From Acidiphilium iwatense (GTDB lineage: Bacteria > Pseudomonadota > Alphaproteobacteria > Acetobacterales > Acetobacteraceae): a stretch of 64,000 nt of DNA. A program made the position numbers and the translations under genes. The notes beneath the pieces are model-generated. The model had not been told where the DNA came from. It worked only from the letters and a program-made list of their open reading frames with translations, and did not search any database. Below, one piece after another: positions 18,896 through 27,395 of the stretch. The first letter of the stretch is position 1. Each line of letters begins with the position of its first letter. The stretch lies in NCBI RefSeq assembly GCF_021556475.1, contig NZ_JAKGBZ010000002.1:1-64000 (forward strand), read 5' to 3'.

Positions 18896-20106
18896 GAGGT
18901 TGGCCCACCGGCGGATGTGGCCGAAGCCGATGCGATCGGCCGCGGCAGCAGCACGAACAGCCGGCCGGTGTCGTCCGTCGCTCCGGCGAGGGTCGCGGCA
19001 TTGCGGCCGATGCCGAAGAAGATCTGGGCACCGGCAGCGCCCTTGGCGCCGACATCGATATCCTGCGCGGTCATCAGCCGGTCCATCGTGTTGGCGGCGA
19101 CGAAGACCGGCGCACCAAGGGGAATCGCCTTTTCATCGACCGCGATCGAGCCTTCCGGGGTCAGCGGCACGCCGAGCGCGCCAGGCGCACCCAGACCGTC
19201 CGGCACATCCCGGACGCGTTTCATGAACACGTAATTCTTGTTGGCGTCCATCAGTGTGGACGCCTCGGCCGGGTGAGCGCGCAACCAGGCGCTGATCGAT
19301 TGGATCGACACGTCATTGGCCTGGAGATAGCCCTTCTGAACCATCAGCTTACCGATCGGGGTATAGGCCCGGCCGTTGGTGCCGTCGAATCCGAGATCGA
19401 TCAGGGTTCCATCCGGCAGGCGCAGACGGGCCGAACCCTGAACCTGGACCATATAGGTATCCACCGGATCGCGCAGCCAGGCGACCACATGCGCCTCGCG
19501 GGCGATCGCGCCGCGTTCGATGCGCGCGCGGCTGTAGAACGGCACCAGCTTGCCGTAGCGCAGGCGTCCGACGATGCGCTGATGCCCGGTGCTGTCGCGG
19601 AACACGCCGAGATTGGCGCGGACGAGGTTGCGCGGCTTGCCGTAGAGCGGGATGGCGTAGCCGCGCAGCCGGATCTCCGATCCCGCGTAGACCGGCTCGA
19701 AATAGCCGGAAAACCGGGTCGGGCCCGCCGCCTCGTAGGGCACGAAATAGGTTTGAAAGAAGGTCTGCGCCGCCGCGGGATCGCCGGGGGAAACCGCGCG
19801 GGCGGCTGCACAGACGCCGCGCCACAGCCCCGCCTTGCCGGCGAGGCGCGCCGCGACGCCGTCGCCACCGAGGGTCTGGTCTTCCGGCATCACGGCGAGC
19901 GCGCGGCAGGAGCGCACGAAGCTGGCCAGCCCGGTCTGGGCGATAGCCGGGCTCCAGCCCGGCAGTGCGGTGAAGGCGACCGGGCTCAGCCCCGCCGCGC
20001 CGGGTGCGACGACCCCGGTATTCGGGGCCTTCATCATGCAACCGGCGAGCAGCACAGGCAGCAGCGCGGCGCGGAGGCGAGCCCGCCTCGACAAAAAACC
20101 GGGCAT
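18892..20106 (-). CDS. mltA: Membrane-bound lytic murein transglycosylase A
   Basis: A 404-residue lipoprotein (signal peptide with LLPVLLAGC). It cleaves peptidoglycan glycan strands, giving 1,6-anhydro-MurNAc ends. The MltA domain includes FSGYFEPVYAGS, the VQVQGSARLRLPDG strand and GYLQANDVSIQSISAWL. The C-terminal 3D domain supplies the catalytic Asp in TAQDIDVGAKGAAGAQIFFG. The ATG at 20106 gives a proper signal peptide; the frame runs upstream to 20181 but into the timA coding end. It lies five bases after timA. Confidence 0.93.
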   Translation of the reverse strand: MPGFLSRRARLRAALLPVLLAGCMMKAPNTGVVAPGAAGLSPVAFTALPGWSPAIAQTGLASFVRSCRALAVMPEDQTLGGDGVAARLAGKAGLWRGVCAAARAVSPGDPAAAQTFFQTYFVPYEAAGPTRFSGYFEPVYAGSEIRLRGYAIPLYGKPRNLVRANLGVFRDSTGHQRIVGRLRYGKLVPFYSRARIERGAIAREAHVVAWLRDPVDTYMVQVQGSARLRLPDGTLIDLGFDGTNGRAYTPIGKLMVQKGYLQANDVSIQSISAWLRAHPAEASTLMDANKNYVFMKRVRDVPDGLGAPGALGVPLTPEGSIAVDEKAIPLGAPVFVAANTMDRLMTAQDIDVGAKGAAGAQIFFGIGRNAATLAGATDDTGRLFVLLPRPIASASATSAGGPTS

Positions 20107-20111
20107 GGGTC

Positions 20112-20780
20112 TCAGCCGCTGCGCGCCGCCGCGAGCCGCCAGACCGGATCGCTCGCGTTGATGGTGTGCTCGAAGCTCCACAGATCGACGATTTCGGTCA
20201 CCGCCTCGGTTCCGGCAACGAGCTGGCCCTGGCGGTCGCGGGTGAAATTCTCCTGATCGGAGACGAACCGCACCACGATGATCGCATGATCGCCCAAGGT
20301 TTCCGCTTCGTCGATCGTCGCTTCCACGATCTGCTTGATGTCGGTCTGCTGGGTTTCGCCCGCTTCGGTCCGCATCGCGATGGCGTGCTCGAAGGTGGCG
20401 AACACGCTGGGCGTGAGAAGGTTGCGCAGCGTCGTCAGGTCGCCGGCGGCGAAGGCGGTGACGATGCGGCGGAATGCGGCTTCCGCGCCGTCAAGGAAAC
20501 GCACCGGATCGAAGCCGCGATCGGCGGCGGCAATCCGCGCCAGCGCCTGGCCCAATTCGGTGTGCGGCGGCGGAATTGGCCGGCCGGGCTTGGGGCGCAC
20601 CGGCTCGGCGATTCCATCGATGACCGGAGCCGTGGGGCCGCGCAGCCCGACGCTCTGCTGGTCCGGCAAAGGCGGCCGCTCGTAGCCGGTGCGTTTGCCG
20701 AGCACGCTGCGCAGGCGCAGCACGAGAAACCCGGCCACCAGGGCGAGCAGAATGATATCGATGGGAAATCCGGCATGCAT
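20112..20780 (-). CDS. Tim44-domain protein TimA
   Basis: A 222-residue protein with one N-terminal membrane anchor (IDIILLALVAGFLVLRL) and a C-terminal Tim44-like lipid/protein-binding domain (FDPVRFLDGAEAAFRRIVTAFAAGD..., EIVDLWSFEHTI). Alphaproteobacterial TimA is related to the mitochondrial import motor subunit Tim44; its bacterial job is poorly known. It heads the timA-mltA-LutA-kup run. In alphaproteobacteria timA and mltA are commonly neighbours near secB. The start is the ATG at 20780; the frame is open to 21014, but those residues are not protein-like. Confidence 0.9.
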   Translation of the reverse strand: MHAGFPIDIILLALVAGFLVLRLRSVLGKRTGYERPPLPDQQSVGLRGPTAPVIDGIAEPVRPKPGRPIPPPHTELGQALARIAAADRGFDPVRFLDGAEAAFRRIVTAFAAGDLTTLRNLLTPSVFATFEHAIAMRTEAGETQQTDIKQIVEATIDEAETLGDHAIIVVRFVSDQENFTRDRQGQLVAGTEAVTEIVDLWSFEHTINASDPVWRLAAARSG

Positions 20781-20910
20781 GTCCGACGGCAACCTATATC
20801 CGGTAGGAAAGTCCAAGTGAGGTGATAGGCCGAGCCAGCCCGCACCGCAACCACCGCGCGGCAGCTCCGCCCGGTTTGCCGGGGTGCACGCCGCGCGGTA
20901 TCGCTGCCGC

Positions 20911-21465
20911 ATGATCCTGCTTCGCCACGGCCAGAGCGAATTCAACCTGCATTTTTCCGCGACCCGCCGCGACCCCGGCATCGAGGATCCGCATCTGACG
21001 CCGGAGGGCCGCACCCAGGCCGAGGCGGCCGCACGGGCGCTGGCGGATACGAAACTGACTCGGCTGATCGTCTCGCCCTATACGCGTGCATTGCAGACGG
21101 CGGCGCCGTTCATCGCCAGCCGCGACCTGACTGTCGAGATCGAGCTGCTGATCCGCGAGCGCTACGCCTTCGCCTGCGATATCGGCAGCGCGCCCGCGGT
21201 GCTGGCGGAATCGTTTCCCGATCACGATTTCGCGCATCTGCCGGACCGCTGGTGGCCGGAAGGCCGCGAGGAGGAAGCTTCGGTGATCGACCGCGCCGCC
21301 CGGTTCCGCGCCATGATGGCGGCGCGGCCCGACCAGCGCGAGACGATCGTGGTGAGTCACTGGGCGTTCATTCTGGCGCTGACCGGCCAGTCGCTGATGA
21401 ACGGGCAGTGGATCGGCTACGATCCCACAAGCGCCCCGCCCGGCGCGCTGCGCTGGACCCCGTGA
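20911..21465 (+). CDS. Histidine phosphatase family protein
   Basis: A 184-residue phosphoglycerate-mutase-like phosphatase. It begins MILLRHGQSEFNLHF with the phospho-accepting His in RHG. Further family pieces are LTPEGRTQAEAAARAL, RLIVSPYTRALQTA and the second catalytic His in ETIVVSHWAFI. The ATG at 20911 gives the standard N-terminus. The substrate is unknown. It is divergent from timA with 130 bp between the starts. Confidence 0.88.
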   Translation: MILLRHGQSEFNLHFSATRRDPGIEDPHLTPEGRTQAEAAARALADTKLTRLIVSPYTRALQTAAPFIASRDLTVEIELLIRERYAFACDIGSAPAVLAESFPDHDFAHLPDRWWPEGREEEASVIDRAARFRAMMAARPDQRETIVVSHWAFILALTGQSLMNGQWIGYDPTSAPPGALRWTP

Positions 21466-21575
21466 CGCTTCCGTATTTCGCGCCATCGTGCAATGCGGCT
21501 GTTACAATCGGCCGCTATGACGGCCCGTTATGACGAGCGGCAGGAATGAGGAGCGCCGGCAAGGATGACTACCCG

Positions 21576-23024
21576 GTGACGCGGATTCGGCTGGCCGCAT
21601 CGCTCGTCAGCACCCTGACGCTTGCCGGCTGCGTGGTCGGGCCCTCGTTCCATGCGCCGAAGCTCGCGGTGCCGACCGGCTTCGTGTCGCCCGCCGCGGC
21701 GCCGCCCGCCTGGCCCAAGCCCGGCTGGTGGCGATATTTCGGATCGCCGGAGTTAGACCGGCTCGTCGCCGCCGCGAAGACCCATAATTTCTCGGTGCGC
21801 GAGGCGATCGACCAGCTCGAGGCGGCGAATGCCCAGATCGAGATCTCCGGCGCGCCGCTGCTGCCGAGCATCACCGCGACCGGCAGCGGCAATTTCCAGC
21901 AGGCCGGCGCCAGCGCGGCGGGGGCGTCCTCGGCGTCGAATTTTTCCAGTTTCGGCGGCGTCGGCACCAGGAAGAACATCGACAGCCGGCATTTCACCGC
22001 CGCGTTCCAGGCCTCCTACCAGCTCGATTTCTGGGGCAAGAATTACGACGCGCTGCGCGCCGCCCAGGCGAACGCCGCCGCCGCGCAGTTCAACGCCGCG
22101 ACCGTGGCGCTGACCGAGGAGGCCGCGGTCGCCACCACCTATTTCCAGACCCTCGCCTATCAGGACGAACTCGGAATCGCCAAACGCAACCTCGCCGCGG
22201 CCCAGGGCCTGCTCGACCAGCTCCGCGCCGAATTCAGGGCCGGGGTGGTCGATGCGCCGTCGGTCGCGCAACAGGCGGCGCTGGTCGCCTCGGAGCGGGC
22301 GAACATTCCCAACATCACCTCCGAGATGCGCCAGCAGGCGATCGGGCTCGGCATTCTCACCGGCAGGGCGCCGGAATTCCTGCGCATCCACGGCGGCACG
22401 CTGAGCGCGATCCATGTGCCGCGCATCCGCCCCGGCCTGCCCGCGCAGTTGCTGACCCGCCGGCCCGATATCGCCGAAGCGGAGGCCACGCTGATCGGGG
22501 CGAACGCCAATGTGCGCGGTGCGATCGCGTCGTTTTTCCCGTCGATCTCGCTGACCGGCTCGGCGGGCTGGCAGAGCACGGCGCTGAACACGCTGTTCGC
22601 GCCCGGTTCGATGCTGCTTTCGGCCGCGACATCGCTGAGCCAGCCGATTTTCGAGGGCGGCGCGCTCGAGGGCACGCTGAATGTCGATCGCGCGACCTAT
22701 CGCGAGGATGTGGCGAAATACGAACAGGCGGTGGTGCAGGCGTTTACCGATGTCGAGACCGCGATGACCGCCCTGCATTTCGCGACGCGCCAGGAGCGGC
22801 TGCAGCGCATCGCGGTGGAGCGGGCGCGAGCGGCGCTTGACGGTGCGAAGGCGCAGTTGCAGGCCGGAGTGGTCGATATCAGCACCGTGCTGAACGCCGA
22901 ACAGACGCTGCTGTCCGACGAAAACACGCTGGAGCAGGCGCGGCTGACCCGGCTGGATGCGGCGGTCAATCTCTACAAGGCGATGGGCGGCGGCTGGATA
23001 CTGCCCAAGGACGAGGTGCAATAG
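21576..23024 (+). CDS. RND efflux outer-membrane factor (NodT/OprM type lipoprotein)
   Basis: A 482-residue TolC-like channel. The signal peptide ends in the lipobox LTLAGC, then VVGPSFHAPKL, the usual opening of NodT-family lipoproteins. Two repeats of long helices and paired strands follow (ANAQIEISGAPLLPSITATGSG, NANVRGAIASFFPSISLTGSAG). A GTG start at 21576 with AAGGA upstream is preferred; an ATG at 21546 would add ten residues. Genes for the adaptor and two pumps follow directly, so this is the outer-membrane exit of the whole complex. Confidence 0.92.
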   Translation: MTRIRLAASLVSTLTLAGCVVGPSFHAPKLAVPTGFVSPAAAPPAWPKPGWWRYFGSPELDRLVAAAKTHNFSVREAIDQLEAANAQIEISGAPLLPSITATGSGNFQQAGASAAGASSASNFSSFGGVGTRKNIDSRHFTAAFQASYQLDFWGKNYDALRAAQANAAAAQFNAATVALTEEAAVATTYFQTLAYQDELGIAKRNLAAAQGLLDQLRAEFRAGVVDAPSVAQQAALVASERANIPNITSEMRQQAIGLGILTGRAPEFLRIHGGTLSAIHVPRIRPGLPAQLLTRRPDIAEAEATLIGANANVRGAIASFFPSISLTGSAGWQSTALNTLFAPGSMLLSAATSLSQPIFEGGALEGTLNVDRATYREDVAKYEQAVVQAFTDVETAMTALHFATRQERLQRIAVERARAALDGAKAQLQAGVVDISTVLNAEQTLLSDENTLEQARLTRLDAAVNLYKAMGGGWILPKDEVQ

Positions 23025-23026
23025 CG

Positions 23027-24190
23027 ATGGCGAAACGACGCGGACGGACTATCGTTCTGGTGATCGTGATCGTGGTGATCGCGATCGTGCTGGTCCGGCT
23101 GTTCGGCGGGCCGGCCAAGCCGAAATCCACGAAGTCCCAGACGATTCCGGTCACCGTTGCAAAAGCCTCGGTGCGGGACGTGCCCGTCTATCTCGATGCG
23201 CTCGGCACGGTGGTTGCCTATCGCACCGTGACGGTGCAGCCGATGATCACCGGACCGCTCGAAAAGGTTCTGTTCCACGAAGGACAGTTCGTGAAGCAGG
23301 GTCAGTTGATCGCCGAGATCGACCCGGCGCCTTATAAGGCGTCGCTCGCCCTGGCCGAGGCCAAGCTGGCTCAGGACCAGGCAAGCCTCGCCAATGCGGA
23401 ATTGCAAGCGCGGCAATATGCGTCGCTGGTCGCACGGAACTATACGTCGAAGCAGCAGGCGGCCACCGCCGAGGCGACCGCGGCGGAGGATCGCGCGCTG
23501 GTCAAGCAGGACGAAGCGACGATCGAGACCGACAAGATCAACCTCGCCTACACGAAAATCCGCGCGCCGATTTCCGGCCTGACCGGAATTCTCCAGGTGA
23601 ATGCCGGCAATATCGTCAATCCCAACATCACCGGCGGGATCGTGGTGATCAACACGCTGCAGCCGATTTCGGTGCAGTTCAGCCTGCCCCAGCAGGATCT
23701 GCCGCAGATCCGCCGCGCGATGGACGCGGGAGCGGTGCATCTGATCGCCACCGCAGAGGGCAACCCGGTGACCGCGCCGGTGCTCGACCACGGCGTTCTC
23801 TCGGTGCTCGACAACACGGTCAACGCGAATACCGGGACGCTCACCCTGAAAGGCAAATTCCCCAACCCCAAGCTGGAGCTCTGGCCGGGTTCCTATGTCA
23901 ATGTGCGCACCCTGGTGCAAACCATCGGCCACGCCGTGACGGTGCCGCCGGTCGCGGTACAGCAGGGGCCGAACGGCAGTTTCGTGTTCCTGGTCAAACC
24001 CTCCGCGAACGCCAAGGACCCCGCGACCGTGACCGATCAGCCGATAACCATCGATTATGAAAACCAGTCGGTCGTGGTGGTCGCCAAGGGGCTCGCCGGC
24101 GGCGATCAGGTGGTCACCGAAGGTAATTCACGGCTCAAGGCCGGCTCGAAGGTGACCATCGTGGCGCCGCCCAAGGCGGGTGCGCCGTGA
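23027..24190 (+). CDS. RND efflux periplasmic adaptor (MdtA-like membrane-fusion protein)
   Basis: A 387-residue adaptor with one N-terminal membrane helix (TIVLVIVIVVIAIVLVRLF). The membrane-fusion layout follows: barrel-sandwich hybrid (VTVQPMITGPLEKVLFHEGQFVKQGQLIAEIDP), helical hairpin (about residues 105-165), the second lipoyl half (IRAPISGLTGILQVNAGNIV) and beta-barrel. It links the inner-membrane pumps to the outer-membrane factor. It starts two bases after the upstream stop and overlaps the first pump gene (GTGA). Confidence 0.93.
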   Translation: MAKRRGRTIVLVIVIVVIAIVLVRLFGGPAKPKSTKSQTIPVTVAKASVRDVPVYLDALGTVVAYRTVTVQPMITGPLEKVLFHEGQFVKQGQLIAEIDPAPYKASLALAEAKLAQDQASLANAELQARQYASLVARNYTSKQQAATAEATAAEDRALVKQDEATIETDKINLAYTKIRAPISGLTGILQVNAGNIVNPNITGGIVVINTLQPISVQFSLPQQDLPQIRRAMDAGAVHLIATAEGNPVTAPVLDHGVLSVLDNTVNANTGTLTLKGKFPNPKLELWPGSYVNVRTLVQTIGHAVTVPPVAVQQGPNGSFVFLVKPSANAKDPATVTDQPITIDYENQSVVVVAKGLAGGDQVVTEGNSRLKAGSKVTIVAPPKAGAP

Positions 24191-27100
24191 ACATCTCGGC
24201 CCCGTTCATCGCGCGGCCGGTCGCAACCTCGCTGCTCGCGATCGCCATTCTTCTGCTCGGCATATTGGGCTACCGCTCCCTGCCGGTCTCCTCCCTGCCG
24301 CAGGTCGATTTTCCGACCATTCAGGTCGTCACCAAGCTGCCCGGCGCCTCGCCGGATACCGTCTCGAAGCTGATCACCGCGCCGCTGGAGCGTCAGTTCG
24401 GCGAAATCGCCGGGCTCGCCGCGATGAGTTCGATTTCCAGCCAGGGCACCAGCGCGATCACGCTGCGATTCCAGCTCAGCGTTTCGCTCGACACCGCATC
24501 GCAGGACGTGCAGGCGGCGATCAACGCGGCGTCCGGCACGCTGCCGCCCAATCTGCAATATCCGCCCACCTACACCAAGGTGAACCCGGCCGATGCGCCG
24601 ATCATCAGCCTTGCACTGACCTCGAAGACGGTACCGCTCTACGCCATCGCCAATGCCGCACAGACTGAGATATTGCCAAAGCTTTCCGAGATCAGCGGGG
24701 TCGGACGGGTGACCATCGAAGGCGGGATGCGCAAGGCGATCAGGATCGACGTCAATCCCGCGCGCCTCGCCGCTTACGGCATTTCGCTCGAGGATGTGCG
24801 CAATGCGATTTCCAATGCGAACCAGACCGGCGCGAAAGGCGCGTTCAACGGGCTCGATCAATCCTACACGCTGGGCGCCAACGACCAGATCACTTCGGCA
24901 GCGGAGTACCGCAACGTCATCGTCGCCTATCAGAACAAGGCGCCGGTGCGTCTGTCGGCGGTGGGATCGGTCACCGAGGGGCTGGAAAACAACCAGGAGC
25001 TGGCGAGCTACAATGGAACGCCGGCGGTCGTGCTCGATATCCAGCGCGAGCCGGGGGCCAACATCGTCAGTACCGTGCAACGGGTTCAATCGGCCCTGGA
25101 ATCGCTGCAAACGACCCTGCCGCCCGGAATCGACTTGACGGTTGCCGCCAACCGCACCGGCACGATCAAGGCCTCGGTGCGCGACGTGCAGATTACCCTG
25201 ATCACCGCAGCGCTTCTGGTCGTACTGGTGATTTTTCTGTTCCTGCCCAACCCCCGCGCGGTGCTGATTCCCGCGGTGGCGCTGCCGCTTTCGATCATCG
25301 CCACTTTCGCGGTGATGAGCGCGCTTGGCTATCAGCTCGACAATCTCTCGCTGATGGCGCTCACCGTCGCGTCGGGATTCGTGGTCGACGATGCCATCGT
25401 GATGATCGAAAACATCGTCCGCTTCATCGAGAATGGCGAAACTCCATTGCGCGCAGCCTATCTCGGGGCGCAGCAGATCGGTTTCACCATCGTCTCGCTT
25501 ACCGTCTCGCTGGTCGCTGTGTTCATTCCACTGCTGTTCATGCCCGGCGTGATCGGCAGGCTGTTCTCGGAATTCGCGGTCACGCTGGCCGTGGCCGTGG
25601 TGATCTCGGCGGTGATTTCACTGACACTGACGCCGATGATGAGCGCGCGGCTGCTGCGCCCGGCGGCATCCGAGCGGCCAGGGCGGATCGCTCGCAGTGC
25701 TGAAGCATCGCTCGTCGCCGTGCGGGAACGTTATCGGCGCGGGCTCGACTGGAGCCTTGCCCATCAGCGCCTGATGCTGGCTGTTTTCGCCGCGACCGTG
25801 GCGATCACCATCATTCTGTTCGCCGTGGTGCCGAAAGCGCTGCTACCGCAGGAAGATACCGGCGCGATCGTCGCGGTGACCGAGGGGGCGCAGAGCATTT
25901 CGCTCGATGCGATGCAAAAAATTCAGAACCAGGCGATCGCCGCGATCCGGCACAACAAGGCGGTTGCCGGCGTGATATCCCAACTCGGTTCGGGTCTGAC
26001 CAATCCGACGCCGAACACCGGCCGGCTGACCATCACGCTCAAACCGTTCGGCCAGCGCGCCGGGATCGCCACGGTGATGCGCCAGTTGCAGGCCTCGCTC
26101 GCCACCATTCCCGGTTTGCATTTCTACATGCAGCCGGTGCAGGACATCACGCTCTCATCGCGCGTCTCGCCCACGCAATACCAGTACACGCTGACCGACA
26201 CCAACCAGGTCGAACTCGATCTCTGGGCGCGGAAAATCCAGGCCGAACTTGGGAAGTTGCCACAGATCACCGATCTTGCGAGCGATCAGCAGAACCAGGG
26301 TCTGCAGACCTATATCGATGTCGATCGTGCCGCTGCCGCACGGCTCGGCATCAGCATGGCGACGATCGAGAACACGCTTCATGACGCGTTCGGCCAGCGG
26401 CAGGTTTCCACCATCTATACCCAGAATGCCCAGTATCGCGTGGTGCTCGGCGTCGATCCCTCCTATGCGACCTCGCCCGAGGCACTCGCGCATATTTTTC
26501 TTTCCACCGGCAGCCTTGCCGCCAGCACAAGCACGACGGCGCTCGGTCCCGGCGGTGCGGTGAGCGGTAGCAGCACGACCACCACCGGCGCCGCGAGCAC
26601 GACGACAAGTACGACTAACGCGAGCAGCGTGCCGGCGCAGGTGCCGCTGCTTGAGATCGCGAAAATCGAGCGGAAATACGGCCCCCTCGCGATCACCCGC
26701 GAAGACCAGTTCCCCTCGGTCACGCTCAGCTTCAACCTCGCGAACGGCGCATCGCTGGGCGCGGCCGAGGCCGCAATTCAGAAGGCGGAGCAAAAGCTCG
26801 GCGTGCCGAATTCCATCACGGGCACCTTTTCGGGTGCCGCCGCGGAGTTCCAATCCTCGCTCGCCGAGGAACCCTGGCTGATCGCGGCCGCTCTGGTGGT
26901 GATCTACATCGTGCTCGGCGTGCTCTATGAAAGCACGATCCATCCCGTCACGATTCTGTCCACCTTACCGTCCGCCGGTATCGGCGCGCTGCTTGCCCTG
27001 ATGCTGACCGGCACCGAGTTCACGCTCGTGGCACTCGTCGGCATCGTGCTGCTCATGGGCATCGTGAAAAAGAACGGCATCATCATGGTCGATTTCGCGA

Positions 27101-27393
27101 TCGAGGCGGAGCGCACGCGCGGGGTCACGCCTGAAGCGGCGATCACCGAAGCGGCGATTTTGCGCTTTCGCCCGATCATGATGACAACGATGGCGGCACT
27201 GTTCGGCGCAATTCCGCTGGTGCTTGAAGGCGGCGCGGGATCGGAGCTGCGCGCGCCGCTCGGCATCACCATCATCGGCGGGCTGCTGGTCAGCCAGTTG
27301 CTGACCCTGTTCACCACGCCCGTCATCTATCTCGCGATGGACCGGCTGCGCCCGAGCGCGCGCCGCCTGAGCCAGCCGGCGCCGGCGGAATAG
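24187..27393 (+). CDS. RND multidrug efflux pump subunit 1 (MdtB-like, HAE1 family)
   Basis: A 1068-residue proton-driven pump with the 12-helix RND fold. Helix 4 carries the proton-relay Asp pair in VVDDAIVMIEN (D401, D402), and helix 10 the Lys in GIVKKNGIIMVDF. About 773-818 there is a Ser/Thr/Gly/Ala-rich insert (ASTSTTALGPGG... STTTTGAASTTTS) in the second periplasmic loop, absent from the sister pump downstream. A GTG start overlaps the adaptor stop. With the next gene it matches MdtB-MdtC systems, in which two different RND proteins share one trimer. Confidence 0.93.
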   Translation: MNISAPFIARPVATSLLAIAILLLGILGYRSLPVSSLPQVDFPTIQVVTKLPGASPDTVSKLITAPLERQFGEIAGLAAMSSISSQGTSAITLRFQLSVSLDTASQDVQAAINAASGTLPPNLQYPPTYTKVNPADAPIISLALTSKTVPLYAIANAAQTEILPKLSEISGVGRVTIEGGMRKAIRIDVNPARLAAYGISLEDVRNAISNANQTGAKGAFNGLDQSYTLGANDQITSAAEYRNVIVAYQNKAPVRLSAVGSVTEGLENNQELASYNGTPAVVLDIQREPGANIVSTVQRVQSALESLQTTLPPGIDLTVAANRTGTIKASVRDVQITLITAALLVVLVIFLFLPNPRAVLIPAVALPLSIIATFAVMSALGYQLDNLSLMALTVASGFVVDDAIVMIENIVRFIENGETPLRAAYLGAQQIGFTIVSLTVSLVAVFIPLLFMPGVIGRLFSEFAVTLAVAVVISAVISLTLTPMMSARLLRPAASERPGRIARSAEASLVAVRERYRRGLDWSLAHQRLMLAVFAATVAITIILFAVVPKALLPQEDTGAIVAVTEGAQSISLDAMQKIQNQAIAAIRHNKAVAGVISQLGSGLTNPTPNTGRLTITLKPFGQRAGIATVMRQLQASLATIPGLHFYMQPVQDITLSSRVSPTQYQYTLTDTNQVELDLWARKIQAELGKLPQITDLASDQQNQGLQTYIDVDRAAAARLGISMATIENTLHDAFGQRQVSTIYTQNAQYRVVLGVDPSYATSPEALAHIFLSTGSLAASTSTTALGPGGAVSGSSTTTTGAASTTTSTTNASSVPAQVPLLEIAKIERKYGPLAITREDQFPSVTLSFNLANGASLGAAEAAIQKAEQKLGVPNSITGTFSGAAAEFQSSLAEEPWLIAAALVVIYIVLGVLYESTIHPVTILSTLPSAGIGALLALMLTGTEFTLVALVGIVLLMGIVKKNGIIMVDFAIEAERTRGVTPEAAITEAAILRFRPIMMTTMAALFGAIPLVLEGGAGSELRAPLGITIIGGLLVSQLLTLFTTPVIYLAMDRLRPSARRLSQPAPAE

Positions 27394-27395
27394 CG